Assembly: GCA_963580455.1 (NCBI GenBank) | Contig: OY756967.1 | Location: 23,854,022 to 23,918,021 of the forward strand | Direction of reading: 5' to 3' | Length of the DNA stretch: 64,000 nt | Source of the DNA: Euonymus europaeus | Taxonomy: Eukaryota; Streptophyta; Magnoliopsida; Celastrales; Celastraceae | Part shown: positions 1-14,961 of the stretch, in pieces | Layout: each line of letters opens with the position of its first letter | Position numbering within the stretch: position 1 is the first letter of the stretch | Notes under the pieces: generated by a model | Told to the model about the DNA's origin: nothing | Databases searched by the model: none | The model's input: the letters and a program-made list of their open reading frames with translations, nothing else | Made by a program: the position numbers and the translations under genes

Positions 1-891
1 CCAACTTAACAAGACAGAACCATATGACATTAGAGAGTGGCATTAGAGAATTTGTTTTGTTTGCTGTGGCCCCAAGAGGGACAGATCAACAAACAGCAGA
101 CTTTCAGCCACATGATGAGCTTGCAGCCATTGTTATCAAGATCCCTAAAGATGTTGATAGAAGTTCAGTTGTCGATAATCATCAGAATAACATCTGTAAT
201 GAGGTGCCAGAGTTCTCTGCTTCAGAATTAGATGTCAAGAATCAGCCTGTTGGTGGACAAGGAATCATCACGACGACAGTCATTCTTCCTAGTGGTGTTC
301 ATAGTCTACCAACTAATGGAGGGCCTTCATCATTGATCCAACGTTGGACATCAAATGAATCATGTGACTGTGGCGGTTGGGATTTGGGTTGTAAACTTAG
401 GGTCTTTTCCAACCGGAATGAATTTAGCAAGAAATCAAGTTCATCCAAAGCTCATTGCAACACTGATAAGTTTGAAATTTATCCGCAGGTACTTCTCTTT
501 TGATATCAAGCTAGTTTTATCCATATTCTAAATGCAGCTACCACCCGGTAACCCTTTTATTTTTATTTTTATTTTTATGTAAACATGGATGTAGGGAGGA
601 GAGCAAGGAAATGATCCCGCCCTTGCCTTGGTACCATTCAAGGATGGAATATATTCAGTTGAGTTCAACTCATCTCTATCCCTTCTACAAGCATTTGCCG
701 TTTGCATTGCAGTTTTAGATAGTAGGAAACTGTGTGAGCTTCCTGAATCGAGTTTCTTGGTCGAAGAAAATGCATCTGTGGAAAACATAATGACACCAAA
801 TGATGAAATAAGGGCTCATGGTCACTTTGAAAGAGATATTCCTGCTACATATGTTTCATATCCTCCCCATTCTCCTGTAGGGAGGGCCTAG
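1..891 (+). CDS. DUF3527-domain protein, C-terminal part
   Basis: Partial gene whose 5' end lies outside the window. Two exons are visible: 1-488, open in frame from position 3 and ending CAG|GT, and 595-891, after a TAG acceptor and ending in TAG. Joined, they read through a CDCGGWDLGCKL block (codons around 360-395) and continue as GGEQGNDPALALVPFKDG, then a hydrophobic stretch LLQAFAVCIAVLDS. This pairing of a Cys-rich block with a terminal 'F.DGIYSVEF' block is what I know of the plant-specific DUF3527 family (Arabidopsis At2g29510 type). No biochemical function is established for the family, and I see no enzyme motif. The ATG at 24 is probably internal, because the frame is open to the window edge. 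The reading is confident for the last two exons; the family name rests on memory. Confidence 0.8.
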
Positions 892-956
892 TTTCACTGA
901 AGGAATAATCTTGTAATTGTGCACAGGTGGTAGTAGTTACGTGGTACAGATAGGTG

Positions 957-962
957 AATAAA
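957..962 (+). terminator. Poly(A) signal of the DUF3527 gene
   Basis: AATAAA lies 66 bases past the stop codon at 891, a usual distance for a plant near-upstream element. Position and motif are the only evidence. Confidence 0.45.
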
Positions 963-1766
963 ACCTTGGATGAGAGGCCTTTTCCGAAGCTAAAAAGGTC
1001 CCTCTTAGCCTAAATATGGCATTTTGTTATTGTCTTCTGATATTTTTTGATGATAGAAGCAATATCAATTGTACTATTGAGAAAAGCTATATGTCCATCA
1101 ATGTAAGTGTGCATACTATTGGTGACTAATAAATTCCTCTGTAGTACGACCTCAACCCTGTGATTGAAGGTTGAAGCCATGAACTCCTTCTGCGTATATT
1201 TGTCCGGAATTTTGAATCTTTCGCATATAGTTTTGACAATCACGGCTAAGTCCAATGACGATCTAGGTAAGTCCAATGACGATCTTTAATCTGGGAACTA
1301 ACAATTGAATGTTGATGAACTAACTCTACAGTACTTTGTTAATTGACGTTTTGGTGCATGAGTTGGGCCCAACTTCACAGACTTAGATGAGCCCAAGTTT
1401 CTTTGTGGCCCACTTAGAAGCCCATTTACATCTGATATTTTCGGCTTCTAGCAAAAGGTTTCTGTCCTGATGATATAATTGGAAATTGGGATTCCACGAC
1501 AGAATCTTTTTTGTACTGCAAGGATACGGCGATTTTCGGGGCACTACAAAACTTTTTTCGCTACTGCTCCCTTCTTCGACGAGAGACGTGAAACAAACCG
1601 ATTCTGATTTCAATTTGAAACCAGAAAAACAATAATTGAGATTTGGTCTTTCAACGTTTTGAATTTGAACTCTCATTAACTACATCGAAAGAAGACGCAT
1701 TCGAACTGTTATATACTTAAGGGGTTTCTACGGAGATTTAAATGTTTATAGTCTCGGTGTTCAAGC
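963..1766. other. Intergenic stretch with no recognisable gene
   Basis: The stretch runs from the end of the DUF3527 gene to the first codon of the IPCS relic. Small open frames exist on the minus strand (1010-1276, 1383-1676), but neither has a family motif nor sensible exon signals. The last 100 bases, just before the ATG at 1767, would be the old promoter and 5' UTR of the IPCS gene; no clear TATA box was seen. Confidence 0.5.
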
Positions 1767-1860
1767 ATGCCTGTTTTCATTGATCCCCGCGAGGCGCCTG
1801 AAGTTTCTCTTGCTCTCTGTTCGTTTTGTCTCTCTTTTTTCGGTCTTTTTGTAGTAATAT

Positions 1861-2391
1861 GAGTCCCAAAGAATCCAACCCGCAATCAAGTCCAACCATC
1901 ATCCATACATAGAAGTCGTGGGCCGGCTGTAACCAAGTTCACGGCTATACTCAAAACTTGACTACGAGGTTGAGAGGACTTGCTCCTGTTAATGAGTCTT
2001 TACTATGGTATTTTTCTAATGTGAGACTTTTGTCTCTAACACTTCCCACACTCTTGGACTTGGTTTTTGCCTAAGCCCAATAAGTGGACTTCTTATTGGG
2101 GACGAATGCACACCTGTTTTGATATCATGTAATAATTATGAGCCCCTTGAGAGGACTTGCCCCTGTTAATGAGTCTTTACTATGGTATTTTTCTAATGTG
2201 AGACTTTTGTCTCTAACACTCCCCGCACTCTTGGACTTGGTTTTTGCCCAAGCCCAACAAGTGGATTTCTTATTGGGGACGAATGCACACCTGTTTTGAT
2301 ATCATGTAATAATTATAAGTCCCGAAAAAACCAACCCATAATCAAGCCCAACCATCACTACGCACAGAAGTCGTGAGTTGGCTGTAACAAA
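1861..2391 (+). repeat. Nested direct duplication in intron 1 of the IPCS relic, LTR-like
   Basis: A segment of about 177 bp starting TTGAGAGGACTTGC occurs at 1970-2146 and again at 2147 to about 2318 with few differences. The flanking block starting AGTCCC..CCAACCC and ending GGCTGTAAC occurs at 1861-1936 and again at 2316-2391. The arrangement looks like tandem or overlapping copies of one dispersed repeat, perhaps a small LTR element; I could not define clean TG...CA ends or a primer site. The second outer copy is interrupted by the Mutator-like element at 2413. Confidence 0.7.
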
Positions 2392-2917
2392 GCGCAAAAA
2401 CTATATCCCAAACAAAAATGTTTTAGAACCCAACTTTTATTAGCCCAAATCAACCCAAGTCTACATGGCACTCCATGTTGGTGTGCCATGTTGGACTTTT
2501 TTAAAAATCTATTTTTATTTATCTTTTTTATAAACGAAACTTTAAAACGTTTTATCTCTCAAAATACATGTTAGATTTCAAAAAAAATTACATATTCGAA
2601 CTCAGCGTGTAAAACTCTTTCTAATAAGACCCATTGTCGATAGTTTTTATCGCGTTTTTTCAATTACATTATTTTTAAAAATAATGTAATTCATATATAT
2701 TATGTTTAAAGTGTTTATTCGAGCTGAAATTTTATTATATTATGATAGTATAATATATATTCATTATTTTTTTGCCTTTTTATTGAAATTACGTTGAGTA
2801 TATGAACCCGTCAGAGTATAATAGTTAGGACCCTAAGGTTTAACACTTGAGACATTTATGATTTTGTAGTGAATTCGTCGAGGTTTAGTGAATATGAGTC
2901 TTTTAGGTTACAAAATT

Positions 2918-3171
2918 GAGATTCGATACACGAGCCCGTTAGGGTTTAGCGAATCCGTTCCCCTTGGGGTTTATAACACTTATTGTTTGGATTACAGCAT
3001 GAAAATCCGATACACGATCTCGTTAGGGTTTAGCGAATTCGTTCCCCTTGGGGTTTATAACACTTATTGTTTGGATTACAGCATGAAAATCCGATACACG
3101 ATCCCGTTAGGGTTTAGCGAATTCGTTCCTCTTAGGGTTTAACATTTATTGTTTAGGTTACAGTATGAAAA
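2918..3171 (+). repeat. Three tandem copies of an ~84-bp unit with telomere-like motif
   Basis: Units begin near 2920, 3004 and 3088, each with 'CCGATACACGA', 'CGTTAGGGTTTAGCGAAT' and 'CTTATTGTTTGGATTACAG' or close variants. Copies 2 and 3 are almost identical, while copy 1 and the partial tail are more diverged. Each unit carries a TTAGGGTTTA core, resembling a telo-box. The 84-aa open frame across it (2888-3142) exists because 84 is divisible by three; I do not regard it as a gene. Confidence 0.85.
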
Positions 3172-3246
3172 TTCGATATACGAGCTCATATCGGTACCTA
3201 TAAATAAACACTAGAAACTACGTAATCAACATATTAGTACAAAAAA

Positions 3247-3305
3247 AACAATGTAATTAAAGACAATGTAATTAAAAACAATGTAATTAAAAACAATGTA
3301 ATTAA
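3247..3305 (+). repeat. Short tandem repeat, ~16-17 bp unit
   Basis: AACAATGTAATTAAA or a close variant is repeated about four times, next to the right half of the Mutator-like element. Confidence 0.75.
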
Positions 3306-6300
3306 GAATGAGTGATTAAAACCTATCGATGATAGATCTTGTTGGATAGATCTTTACTTGCTGATTATGGATATGTAATTTTTTTTGAAATCTAATATGT
3401 ATTTTAAGAGAGAAAATGTTTTAAAATTTTGTTTAAGAAAATAAAAATAAAAATATGTGCTGTTTGTTTTTCAAATGAGATATTTTATTTTTTAAAATTT
3501 TAATTTTCCATGTCATTTGCTTACAAAGCATGACATGTAGACTTGGGTTAATTGTTGGGTTACAAAATTTGGGCTATTTAGCACTACTGTATCCCAAAAC
3601 TTGACTACAAGGTTGAGAGTAATTAGCGCTTATTAACGGGAACTTTCGCCGATGCGCTAACACTTTTTGATTATTATTTTTCAAATGTGAAGCTGTGGAG
3701 GAAAGTTTGCACAGGGACGTTGATAGAGCTTTCGCTGCTCTCCGAGAACTGGAAGTTACTTCTCGCTGGAATCGTTTTTCATGTCTACCATTATTGATTG
3801 TAATTTCGTGGGTTATTAATTCCTTGAGTTCATATTAGCAATTGAGTCGGCCACTAATACCGTCTTGCCTGCCCTGTATTTTTTTGGTCTGACTATCTTG
3901 TTGTTTAGGAACTGACTTTGGCAACATTAAAGGATGCTATGACGTTAACATTATGTTTGGAATTTGAATTCAGGAAGAAAAAAACAGTACAAACGAATCT
4001 GAAGTCAATTAAGGTAGCAACTGGAAATAATTGATGCACATTTATAGTCTTGCTTAAGTGGGAAGTTCTTTATCGAATTTGAGTGAGCTGGATTATTGTG
4101 GCTTACAGCTAAGTAGCTAACTGTGCTGTCTTATTTGTTGGTTTTCTGCTGATTAAAAAAGAGAGCAAGAGCCATGGTTTAGATGTTTGACTGCTTAAGC
4201 AGTGTAGAATGAAGCGAAATGGAAGTAACTGCTGGCTTGAAGATGCTTATAGAATGACTCTGTTTTTTACAGTACATTCATGGATTGGCAGCTCATGGAG
4301 TTCATTACTTGCATCAGCCTGGAACGATACTTCAGGATGCTGGCTTCTTCCTTCTTCCAGTGTGTAAAACTTTTGCATTTGAAGTATAGTACTTTAATCC
4401 TTGATGTGAAATACTGCCATACTAACTTTTTCTTTTTGTGGAACTTTAGGAAGTAGGCGAAGATAAAAGCTTACATTAGCGAGACTGTATTCACCTTCAT
4501 CTTTGGTTCCTTTGTATTGGTATTGTTTTATAGCTTGATTGTCTAGGTATTTATCTGAATATTATTTGTTGCCCTCTTTTTATAGGTTTTTAAGGCTACA
4601 AATTTAGATTTTATTTTCCCTTTATGTGGTTCATGTGATTAATGCACGGTAGTTTTACCTTGAATTACATCTGAACATCACCTTTCATTTTTTGGCTCGT
4701 CCATAGAGATGAGAAAATTTTGAATCTATTTAACCCTTTGTAGTGGCTATATATTGAGAAGCATGTTAACATATTCGCTTTGCTTACCTTTACCGGGGGA
4801 TTTGGAATATAGATTCAAGTAATGAGGAGATAAAGGCATTCACTAACTAGTCTACATAATATTGTTTATAATAAAACTGATGCTCTTGTGCTCTGTTGGA
4901 TATTTTACCTTTTATGATGCTTCTCATCTCAGATCAGCCTCACCGGCTAGTAACTTGTAATCCTTTTGGATTTTTTCAGTCTAGTCATTTCCTAGAGCCA
5001 GGGCTTGAATTACTTTCAGGATTGCCTGTGTAGCTAGCTGTTTATTTTTTTGATATTATTCTTGCATATGTTTTGAAGTTGAAAGATCTTACTGTTAATT
5101 GCTTGGAATCTTCATATAATGTTTCTACATCATTGATTGGTGACATAGTGTAAGTTGTATTTCAGTGGACTTTTCACCCCTTCTTTTTCCTGAGCAAAAG
5201 AATCTATACAATTCTTATATGGTGCAGGGTTCTTGACTTCTTGCTTATTTGGTGGTAACGTTCTTGCCTTATTAGTTATTAGCATCATGTTCATTGTTAT
5301 GTGGGTGTTGAGCTATTCATTCAATGTTTTTAGGCAGTTCTCTGATGATATTGCAGAGATGATATCTGTTCATTTTATTTCAAATTTTGAATGTTAAATT
5401 TTTTTAGAAATGGAAACTTACAGTCTGACATTTTAACCCAAACAATACCTCTACCTAATGGTTAAATAATTTCCAGCAATTCATAGCCCTCAAAATAAGC
5501 CTGCTTCTCATTTTTCAGAAGTTATTTTATGCGCATGGTGCCACTGAGAGCACATCTTCCAGTTTAGGAATTAGGGGTCATTGAACACAACAAATTCAGA
5601 TCGAGAGGGTTTCCTAGATGTTTAAGATTCCAATAAGTTAATTTATAGAACCTTCATTGCAGTTGATGGACATATTGCTTATTATTAATCTATGAAATCT
5701 CTTTTGAAATTTTACACCAATGATATCTGAGATGCCTCCAATTTGATTGGTGAATGTGTGTTTTGTGGACCAGTGTCGTGGATGCCAACCCTCAGAGAGT
5801 CTTTTGCTGCATTAGTGAGTCACCTAGCTGACTCTAGCTAGATAACTTAGGTCCTTTATATGATAATATCTTGATTGAAAAAATTGTCAGGCTCTCCATT
5901 GCCATGAAAAATTCAGACTTCTGGTGTTTCATGTGTGAAGTCCCCAAGCTGTCTGAGTTTTTTTTTTTTCCTTCTATTTTGACATTATTAGTTCCTCTAC
6001 TTGTGCGGTAGTTTGTGCGTTGTCACCTCCAGTTATTCACTCATGGACTATATCTATGTTTTGGAGAGATGAAAACTAGCAGTAAAATTTCTTTCTTGTT
6101 TCATGCTATCTATGTCTTTCCTTCTTTCTGGACACGCTATCTCTATAATCATGAATCCTATGCAGAGAACAAGCGATCCTCATAAATGATCTCCCCCAGC
6201 TGACTAAAAGATTTTTTCCCAAATTTTGATGTTATTACTCTGTTCCATTGAATTTGTAGATCTATGTTATCACTGTTGCAATTCGAGAGGCATAATTGTA

Positions 6301-7538
6301 ACCAGCAGTCCTTTCTGTTTTCCTGATATTTTTAGTGGGACAGTTCATTTTGCCATTCTTTTTAGGCTTCTCAAATCCTGCGGATTCTAACATTCTATTC
6401 CTCTCAGCTTCCTGGTCCAAATTATCATAGTCGTGAGGTAATAGTTTCAGAAACCTTACATGATGTGCATCCACTCCAAGACTATTGATATTGACTTGTA
6501 ATTGAAGTGATTTTTTACAATCAGGTACATCTGTCTCTTTCAGGGCTCAAAATTGCCACACTGCCCCCTCCAGAGGTGCACTTGAAGTGCTTCTAATTAA
6601 CTGTTAGTTTTAACATTCTAACAATTTAATTGATTTTTCAATTATAACATTATACTCATTCAATTCATGTCAACTTGCAGTTCTCAGAGGAACCATGTAT
6701 GGCTGTGGTGATCTTTTTTTTTTTTCATTCCACATGATTTTTACCTTGGTATTTGTACGAAGGTATCAAAAATATGGCACGAGAAGGTAAAACTATACCA
6801 AATAGTTAAATGTAAAGCTCCTTTGCAATTATTTTTGTGTTTTGTTATTTCCTAGTTTCCAGCATTGATGTGCCTGATCTTTGTATCTGGTAGATTTGAC
6901 ACTTGGTTGTGTGGTTTTGAACTCAATGCATGTGTATTTACTCTTTCTTTGCATCTTTATTGCTGATCCCTTCAGGTGCCTCAAGCAATTTGCTTGGTTA
7001 CTTGCTGTGTTCCAGAGCATCCTGATTCTGTCATCTCGCAAATATTACACAGTTGGCATTGTTGTTGCTTGGTAATTGGAGAGAAGAATCACATCATTAT
7101 CTTGAATTTTACATTTAACACTTTGTTACTGTTTGATTTTGAGATCATCAATTCTTATGCAGGTGTACAGTAAATTTGGTAGTTTTCTTTGTTGATAAGA
7201 AATTGTCAGGTCAGCATTCACAATGAAGTGTTTTCTGTTGGTTATTTTATTGTCTTTTGCAATTGTTGGGGCTCATTAGATACTTAGGAAAAAATATTTT
7301 CACAGTTACAATTGTACTTGTCCATTGCACCACATCCGATGGATTAATCTTTGGCATATATTAACATGCGTAAAATTGACTTCTAATGGTATCCATTCCA
7401 AAAATGCCCAACCGACCTGCTAGATATTTACCCACTCCCGTATTCCCTTTGAGCAGCAAAGACAAGGATGGTAAAACAGAGAAGAGCACCACAAATTTGT
7501 CTGTGAGATTTGGGTGGACTCTGCGAATTGATTTGTAA

Positions 7539-9903
7539 ATTAGAGTAAATACTTTGTCTAGTATTACTTAGTGTCAGAATATTTGACTTTGAGGTATATT
7601 AGGTGGTAAAATTGTATATAGATGTCAGCACAGGCTAAAGATAGCTTTGCTGATATCACTACATGCTGAAGATCAACTGGCGCAGCCAGCAAGGAATCTG
7701 ATTTGTGTCAATAATACGATTTTTTTTGAAATCAAACAGCTCTCCTAATTATCTCATTCTAGTGTTTGTGGAAAGTTTTCTAGGTAAAATGAAAGGTCTA
7801 GAATGTAGATGGAGCTAGTCATTCTTGAGGTCTCATACTCAAAACTTGGTCCCCCGACGAGACAAGATGGTGGTGAAAATAGAGGAGAACGATATAAAGT
7901 GCTTGTGGAAATATTTTTTTGCAGAATGGGATTGGGATGGCATGAGCAAATGATGCATTATGATCATGCTACTTGTCTGGTGCCCCACTAGGAGCACCAG
8001 CTACTTTAGGCTGCTTTTGTTTTTTCTCTTTGTAAATTCTTTCTTTGGAGGAAGTTGAAGTATGATGTTGGAGAAAGTACTTGTTACATCACATGCTATT
8101 TCTTAATTTTTCTCCTTACCAAAAAGACTGTCCCCTTTCCTTTTTGCTGTTTATCTTTAGTAGTAACATGGCATCTACCCTGTTTTGCTTTTTCAATGTC
8201 AATTGTATCCTTTAAGGGATCATTACTTGTGTCTGCATGCATTTCCTCTTGAGGATTGCTTTGTGCAAAAGAGAAAAAGCCTGTTAAAAATCAGCCTTAA
8301 CCAAATTTGCTAATGAAAATTTCAATTTGGAATTCACCTTCTGAGCTAATTTTGCACATATTTGTTTAGCTTATGCACTATTCTGCTTAGTCTGGTAGAA
8401 ACAGCATGTTCACTTTTTCCAGTGAACATGTTGTGGTCCATGAAGATGGTCTCAGTAAAGTGTAGGGTGAAGATGTGATCATCCCTGATGAGAAATGTTG
8501 GGAAGTTCCCAAACAGATTAACTAGTATCCTTGCTGTCTGAAATCTTAGCAAAGCAGTATTTTCTTTTCTTTTCTTTTTATAAAAATTGTGGGGTTGGCT
8601 AAATACCGCCAGTCAGCCAGTCTCTGTTGCCCATGTGGGCGTCGTCCACTTTGTTTGTGGAGATAGAGACCATAGCTTATGCGGGTGTTGTATCAGAGAA
8701 AGGTCCGTGTTAGTAAATCTGCCTCAAATTTGAGCTGGAAAGGGGTGGGTCAAGAAGAAAGTGGTCCTAGGTTGAACATCTCTCTTTACTCCATCATTTG
8801 TGGGTATTCTCACTACAGACCTCCATGATTCTACTCCAAATATTATGCTAATGTTTGGACTTTGGACATTGCTCTTTCATTTTAGGTAAAACTTGCCCTC
8901 CCAAACAACAAATTAGGGCAAAATTGTTATATGTAAGTATACATCATCTGCCTAGTTTACATTCTTGCTCGACACCTAAAATAATTAGCAAAAAATGGTG
9001 TTCATTATGAGTTCCATTGCTGGCAATACCAAGCACAAGTAGATGAATAAGACCACTTAGAGGTTCTACTTGGTAAAGATTTAGAAAAATTTGGCTCCAA
9101 ATTTTCTCGATTTCCTAATCCTCTATCCTCCATGCTCACCCATTTGTGGCCTAAAGTGTTATACCTTTTTCTCGCTTTTTCCCCCCTATCCAACCATGTC
9201 ATATTCTCAATGCTTTTGACAATCCTATAATTACAATAATTCATAATTTGATAATACCACAAATCTAAAAATAGAGACGATCAATAAATTATTTTGTACG
9301 ATATGATTTTTCCGATAATCTAAAATATGATTTTTTTTTTATTGATTATAAAATAAATTGAGTCAAAATTTAACGGGTCGTAATTACAAAGATTCATAAT
9401 CATGACGACAGCAACACATACATTTATTAACGGACTACAAGTGTAAATGCAACTTTTAACTAAATTGGCCTGTACTCATCCATAAGTGCGAGCCCTTTTG
9501 AGCCCCTCATGATATCCATGTGATGAGTCCTCAAAATTAACACCAAAATTATACCTTAAAAATTCAATTTGGAAAGTACACTGTACACTTATCTTCAGTC
9601 TTCACACGCTCTTTCAGACTTCAAGTCTATTAGCTGGCGGAGATGCCTACTCGTGTTTTGCACGCTCTACTTTCACAGTGGGTGTAGTTGATGAGGCAGT
9701 GAAAGTGTGAAACCTTGGATCAAAAGTTCAAAACACTGAAACAGTTACGTTTTCAGTTTTCTTTTGTGCCCTTTTCTTTTTTATTTTCTCGCGCACTTTC
9801 TCGCTTCCCAAACAATGCCTCGCCTTAAAACCCTCTCCAGTTTCCCGGACTGTGATAGACTGATAGTGGTTTTTGTGTTTTTATTATTTGAATAAGTAAT
9901 CCA
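7539..9903. other. Intergenic between the IPCS relic and BSK
   Basis: AT-rich DNA. It probably starts with the former 3' UTR of the IPCS relic and ends with the BSK promoter and 5' UTR. Small frames at 7809, 8055, 8346 and 9005 have no recognisable motif and no exon signals. No TIR-bounded element or RNA gene was seen. Confidence 0.5.
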
Positions 9904-13609
<3,706 letters not shown>

Positions 13610-14478
13610 TACTGTATAGGGTCCTCACCCTTTTTACTTTAATCGATTGTAACTATCTTTGTCCTTGGATCTCCAGACATTTTGAGTTTCTAAAACTGCT
13701 CCTGGTTCATTGCAACATTTATATTCAAATACGATGAAAGCCTAATATTTCTATATACTTATGTGATGACAAAAATCAATGTTATCAGATATAATCTCCA
13801 TTTAGACCTAGTAATCGCTAATAATTTATCCGATAACCTTGACACAAAATCACAGAACCCGACTCCGTTAGCTAAGTACCAAACTTGACCCCGGGACTAA
13901 ACTAGCCTAACAACTCTAGTTTCTAGAGTAGCATGAGCACCATAACTTGTCGAGGATAAGGATGAGATGCTAAGCAAAGCCACTCCCGCTAATTTTGGAT
14001 TCGTTTTCTGGCTCGAGAGTACAATTGGAGCCCGTGTGCACTACCTCTAGTATCCCACCACCACTTCGCTATGAATGCAACTACAGATCCACAATTAAGT
14101 CAGAATAAAACATTCATATTGCCTGAATCACACACCTGTAGGCATGTAAATTCTACTTATATCTCGCTCAAGGTTTTCAATAATAATTGATCAATACCAG
14201 TGGGGCATGAGTACCATAGTTGTCAGAATACACAAAGCTAAACAGACTTGCCACAAGGGCACCATTAATGCAAAAACTGCCCATTTATCAATCTCGAGAA
14301 ACAAAATGGCATGATCGGTCGAATTAGAGGACGAAGAATGAAATAAAATAAGATTTTTTTGTTGGGACATAACACTCATTCTCGATCCCAACCTTCCCTC
14401 CTGTCTAAAAAAAATAGTTTTACCTTCCCCTGGCAGCACAGCTATGCATTACTTCAAAATCCAAAACAGGTATGAGTA
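13610..14478. other. Convergent intergenic region, BSK/TIM10
   Basis: This holds the 3' UTRs of BSK (+) and TIM10 (-). No additional gene or element was seen; the 82-aa minus-strand frame at 14191-14439 lies in the TIM10 3' flank and has no motif. Confidence 0.5.
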
Positions 14479-14927
14479 TTACATTGGAGGGCGACCGGCA
14501 CTGAGCATCTGGCCAACTATACCATTCACCTGGGAAATGAAATAAAGAGAGAAAATTAGCATGATATAATTAACCAGCGCATGATGGAATAGTCCACGTC
14601 TCGACATGAAAACGTCGTATCTTAAATTACAAGCAACGAACTCAACTCCTAGATAGTTTTAAGAGAACTTCTGAAAAAGATTACATGCTTTAGGAGCAAG
14701 GCCTATCCTGGCAATCACAAACCTCGAGTGTTGCACAAAACACGCACATGACTCATTTCAGAGAGAGATCGGGCCAGCCTGTGTTCAAGAGTCTACTAGT
14801 GTCTAGTGCCCTCTGCCCCACATCAAAAGAAAGAAAGAACAGTAACACATCGATGCATTGAACACGCATTTATATTATGTTTCTTTGTTACATTTAATTA
14901 TTTAGTTATTTATAAGAATTTCATATA

Positions 14928-14961
<34 letters not shown>

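Larger units (their letters stand above)
2413..3589. mobile_element. Non-autonomous Mutator-like element with 9-bp target duplication
   Basis: The ends are inverted repeats. The left end, read forwards, and the right end, read in reverse complement, share the order CCCAA..TTTT..AGCCCAA/AACCCAA..ACCCAAGTCTACATG over about 60 bases, imperfect toward the tips. Both ends are flanked by the identical 9-mer TATCCCAAA (2404-2412 and 3590-3598), the duplication length typical of Mutator-like elements. Removing the element and one 9-mer restores a sequence that matches the uninterrupted related copy at about 1944-1962. The interior has no transposase frame; it is AT-rich and carries an 84-bp tandem repeat. 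It sits in intron 1 of the IPCS relic. Confidence 0.8.
1767..7538 (+). pseudogene. IPCS: Inositol phosphorylceramide synthase (IPCS) pseudogene, introns retained
   Basis: IPCS moves phosphoinositol from phosphatidylinositol to ceramide in Golgi membranes. Relic exons: 1767-1802 (MPVFIDPREAPE), 3693-3782 (LWRKVC...ENWKLLLAG), 4273-4359 ([17 protein letters not shown]), 4450-4519, 5166 to about 5245 (WTFHPF...[11 protein letters not shown]), 6366-6437 ([20 protein letters not shown]), 6544-6602, 6681-6786 ([20 protein letters not shown]), 6976-7071, 7163-7209, 7402-7538. Lesions seen: one extra A in the AAAA at 4465-4468; no GT donor at the expected end of exon 5; two single-base losses in exon 7 (near 6556 and 6576); the last intron ends AA instead of AG (7400-7401). 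The family's HYTVD motif reads YYTVG in exon 9, so a catalytic His and Asp are lost, while the earlier His in 'FHMIF' remains. NYHC reads NYHS. Because introns are kept, this is a decayed gene copy and not a retrocopy. The identity is firm; dating the decay is not possible here. Confidence 0.9.

Noticed and set aside
2888..3142. 84-aa open frame with repeated peptide
   Set aside because: The frame stays open because the tandem unit is 84 bp. It lies inside a non-autonomous transposon and has no motif.
5334..5380. Alternative IPCS exon beginning with Gln-Phe after TTTTTAG
   Set aside because: Only two residues match; the true exon with [20 protein letters not shown] is at 6366-6437.
6262..6474. 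70-aa minus-strand frame
   Set aside because: It is antisense to an IPCS relic exon (6366-6437), which gives clear family similarity on the plus strand.
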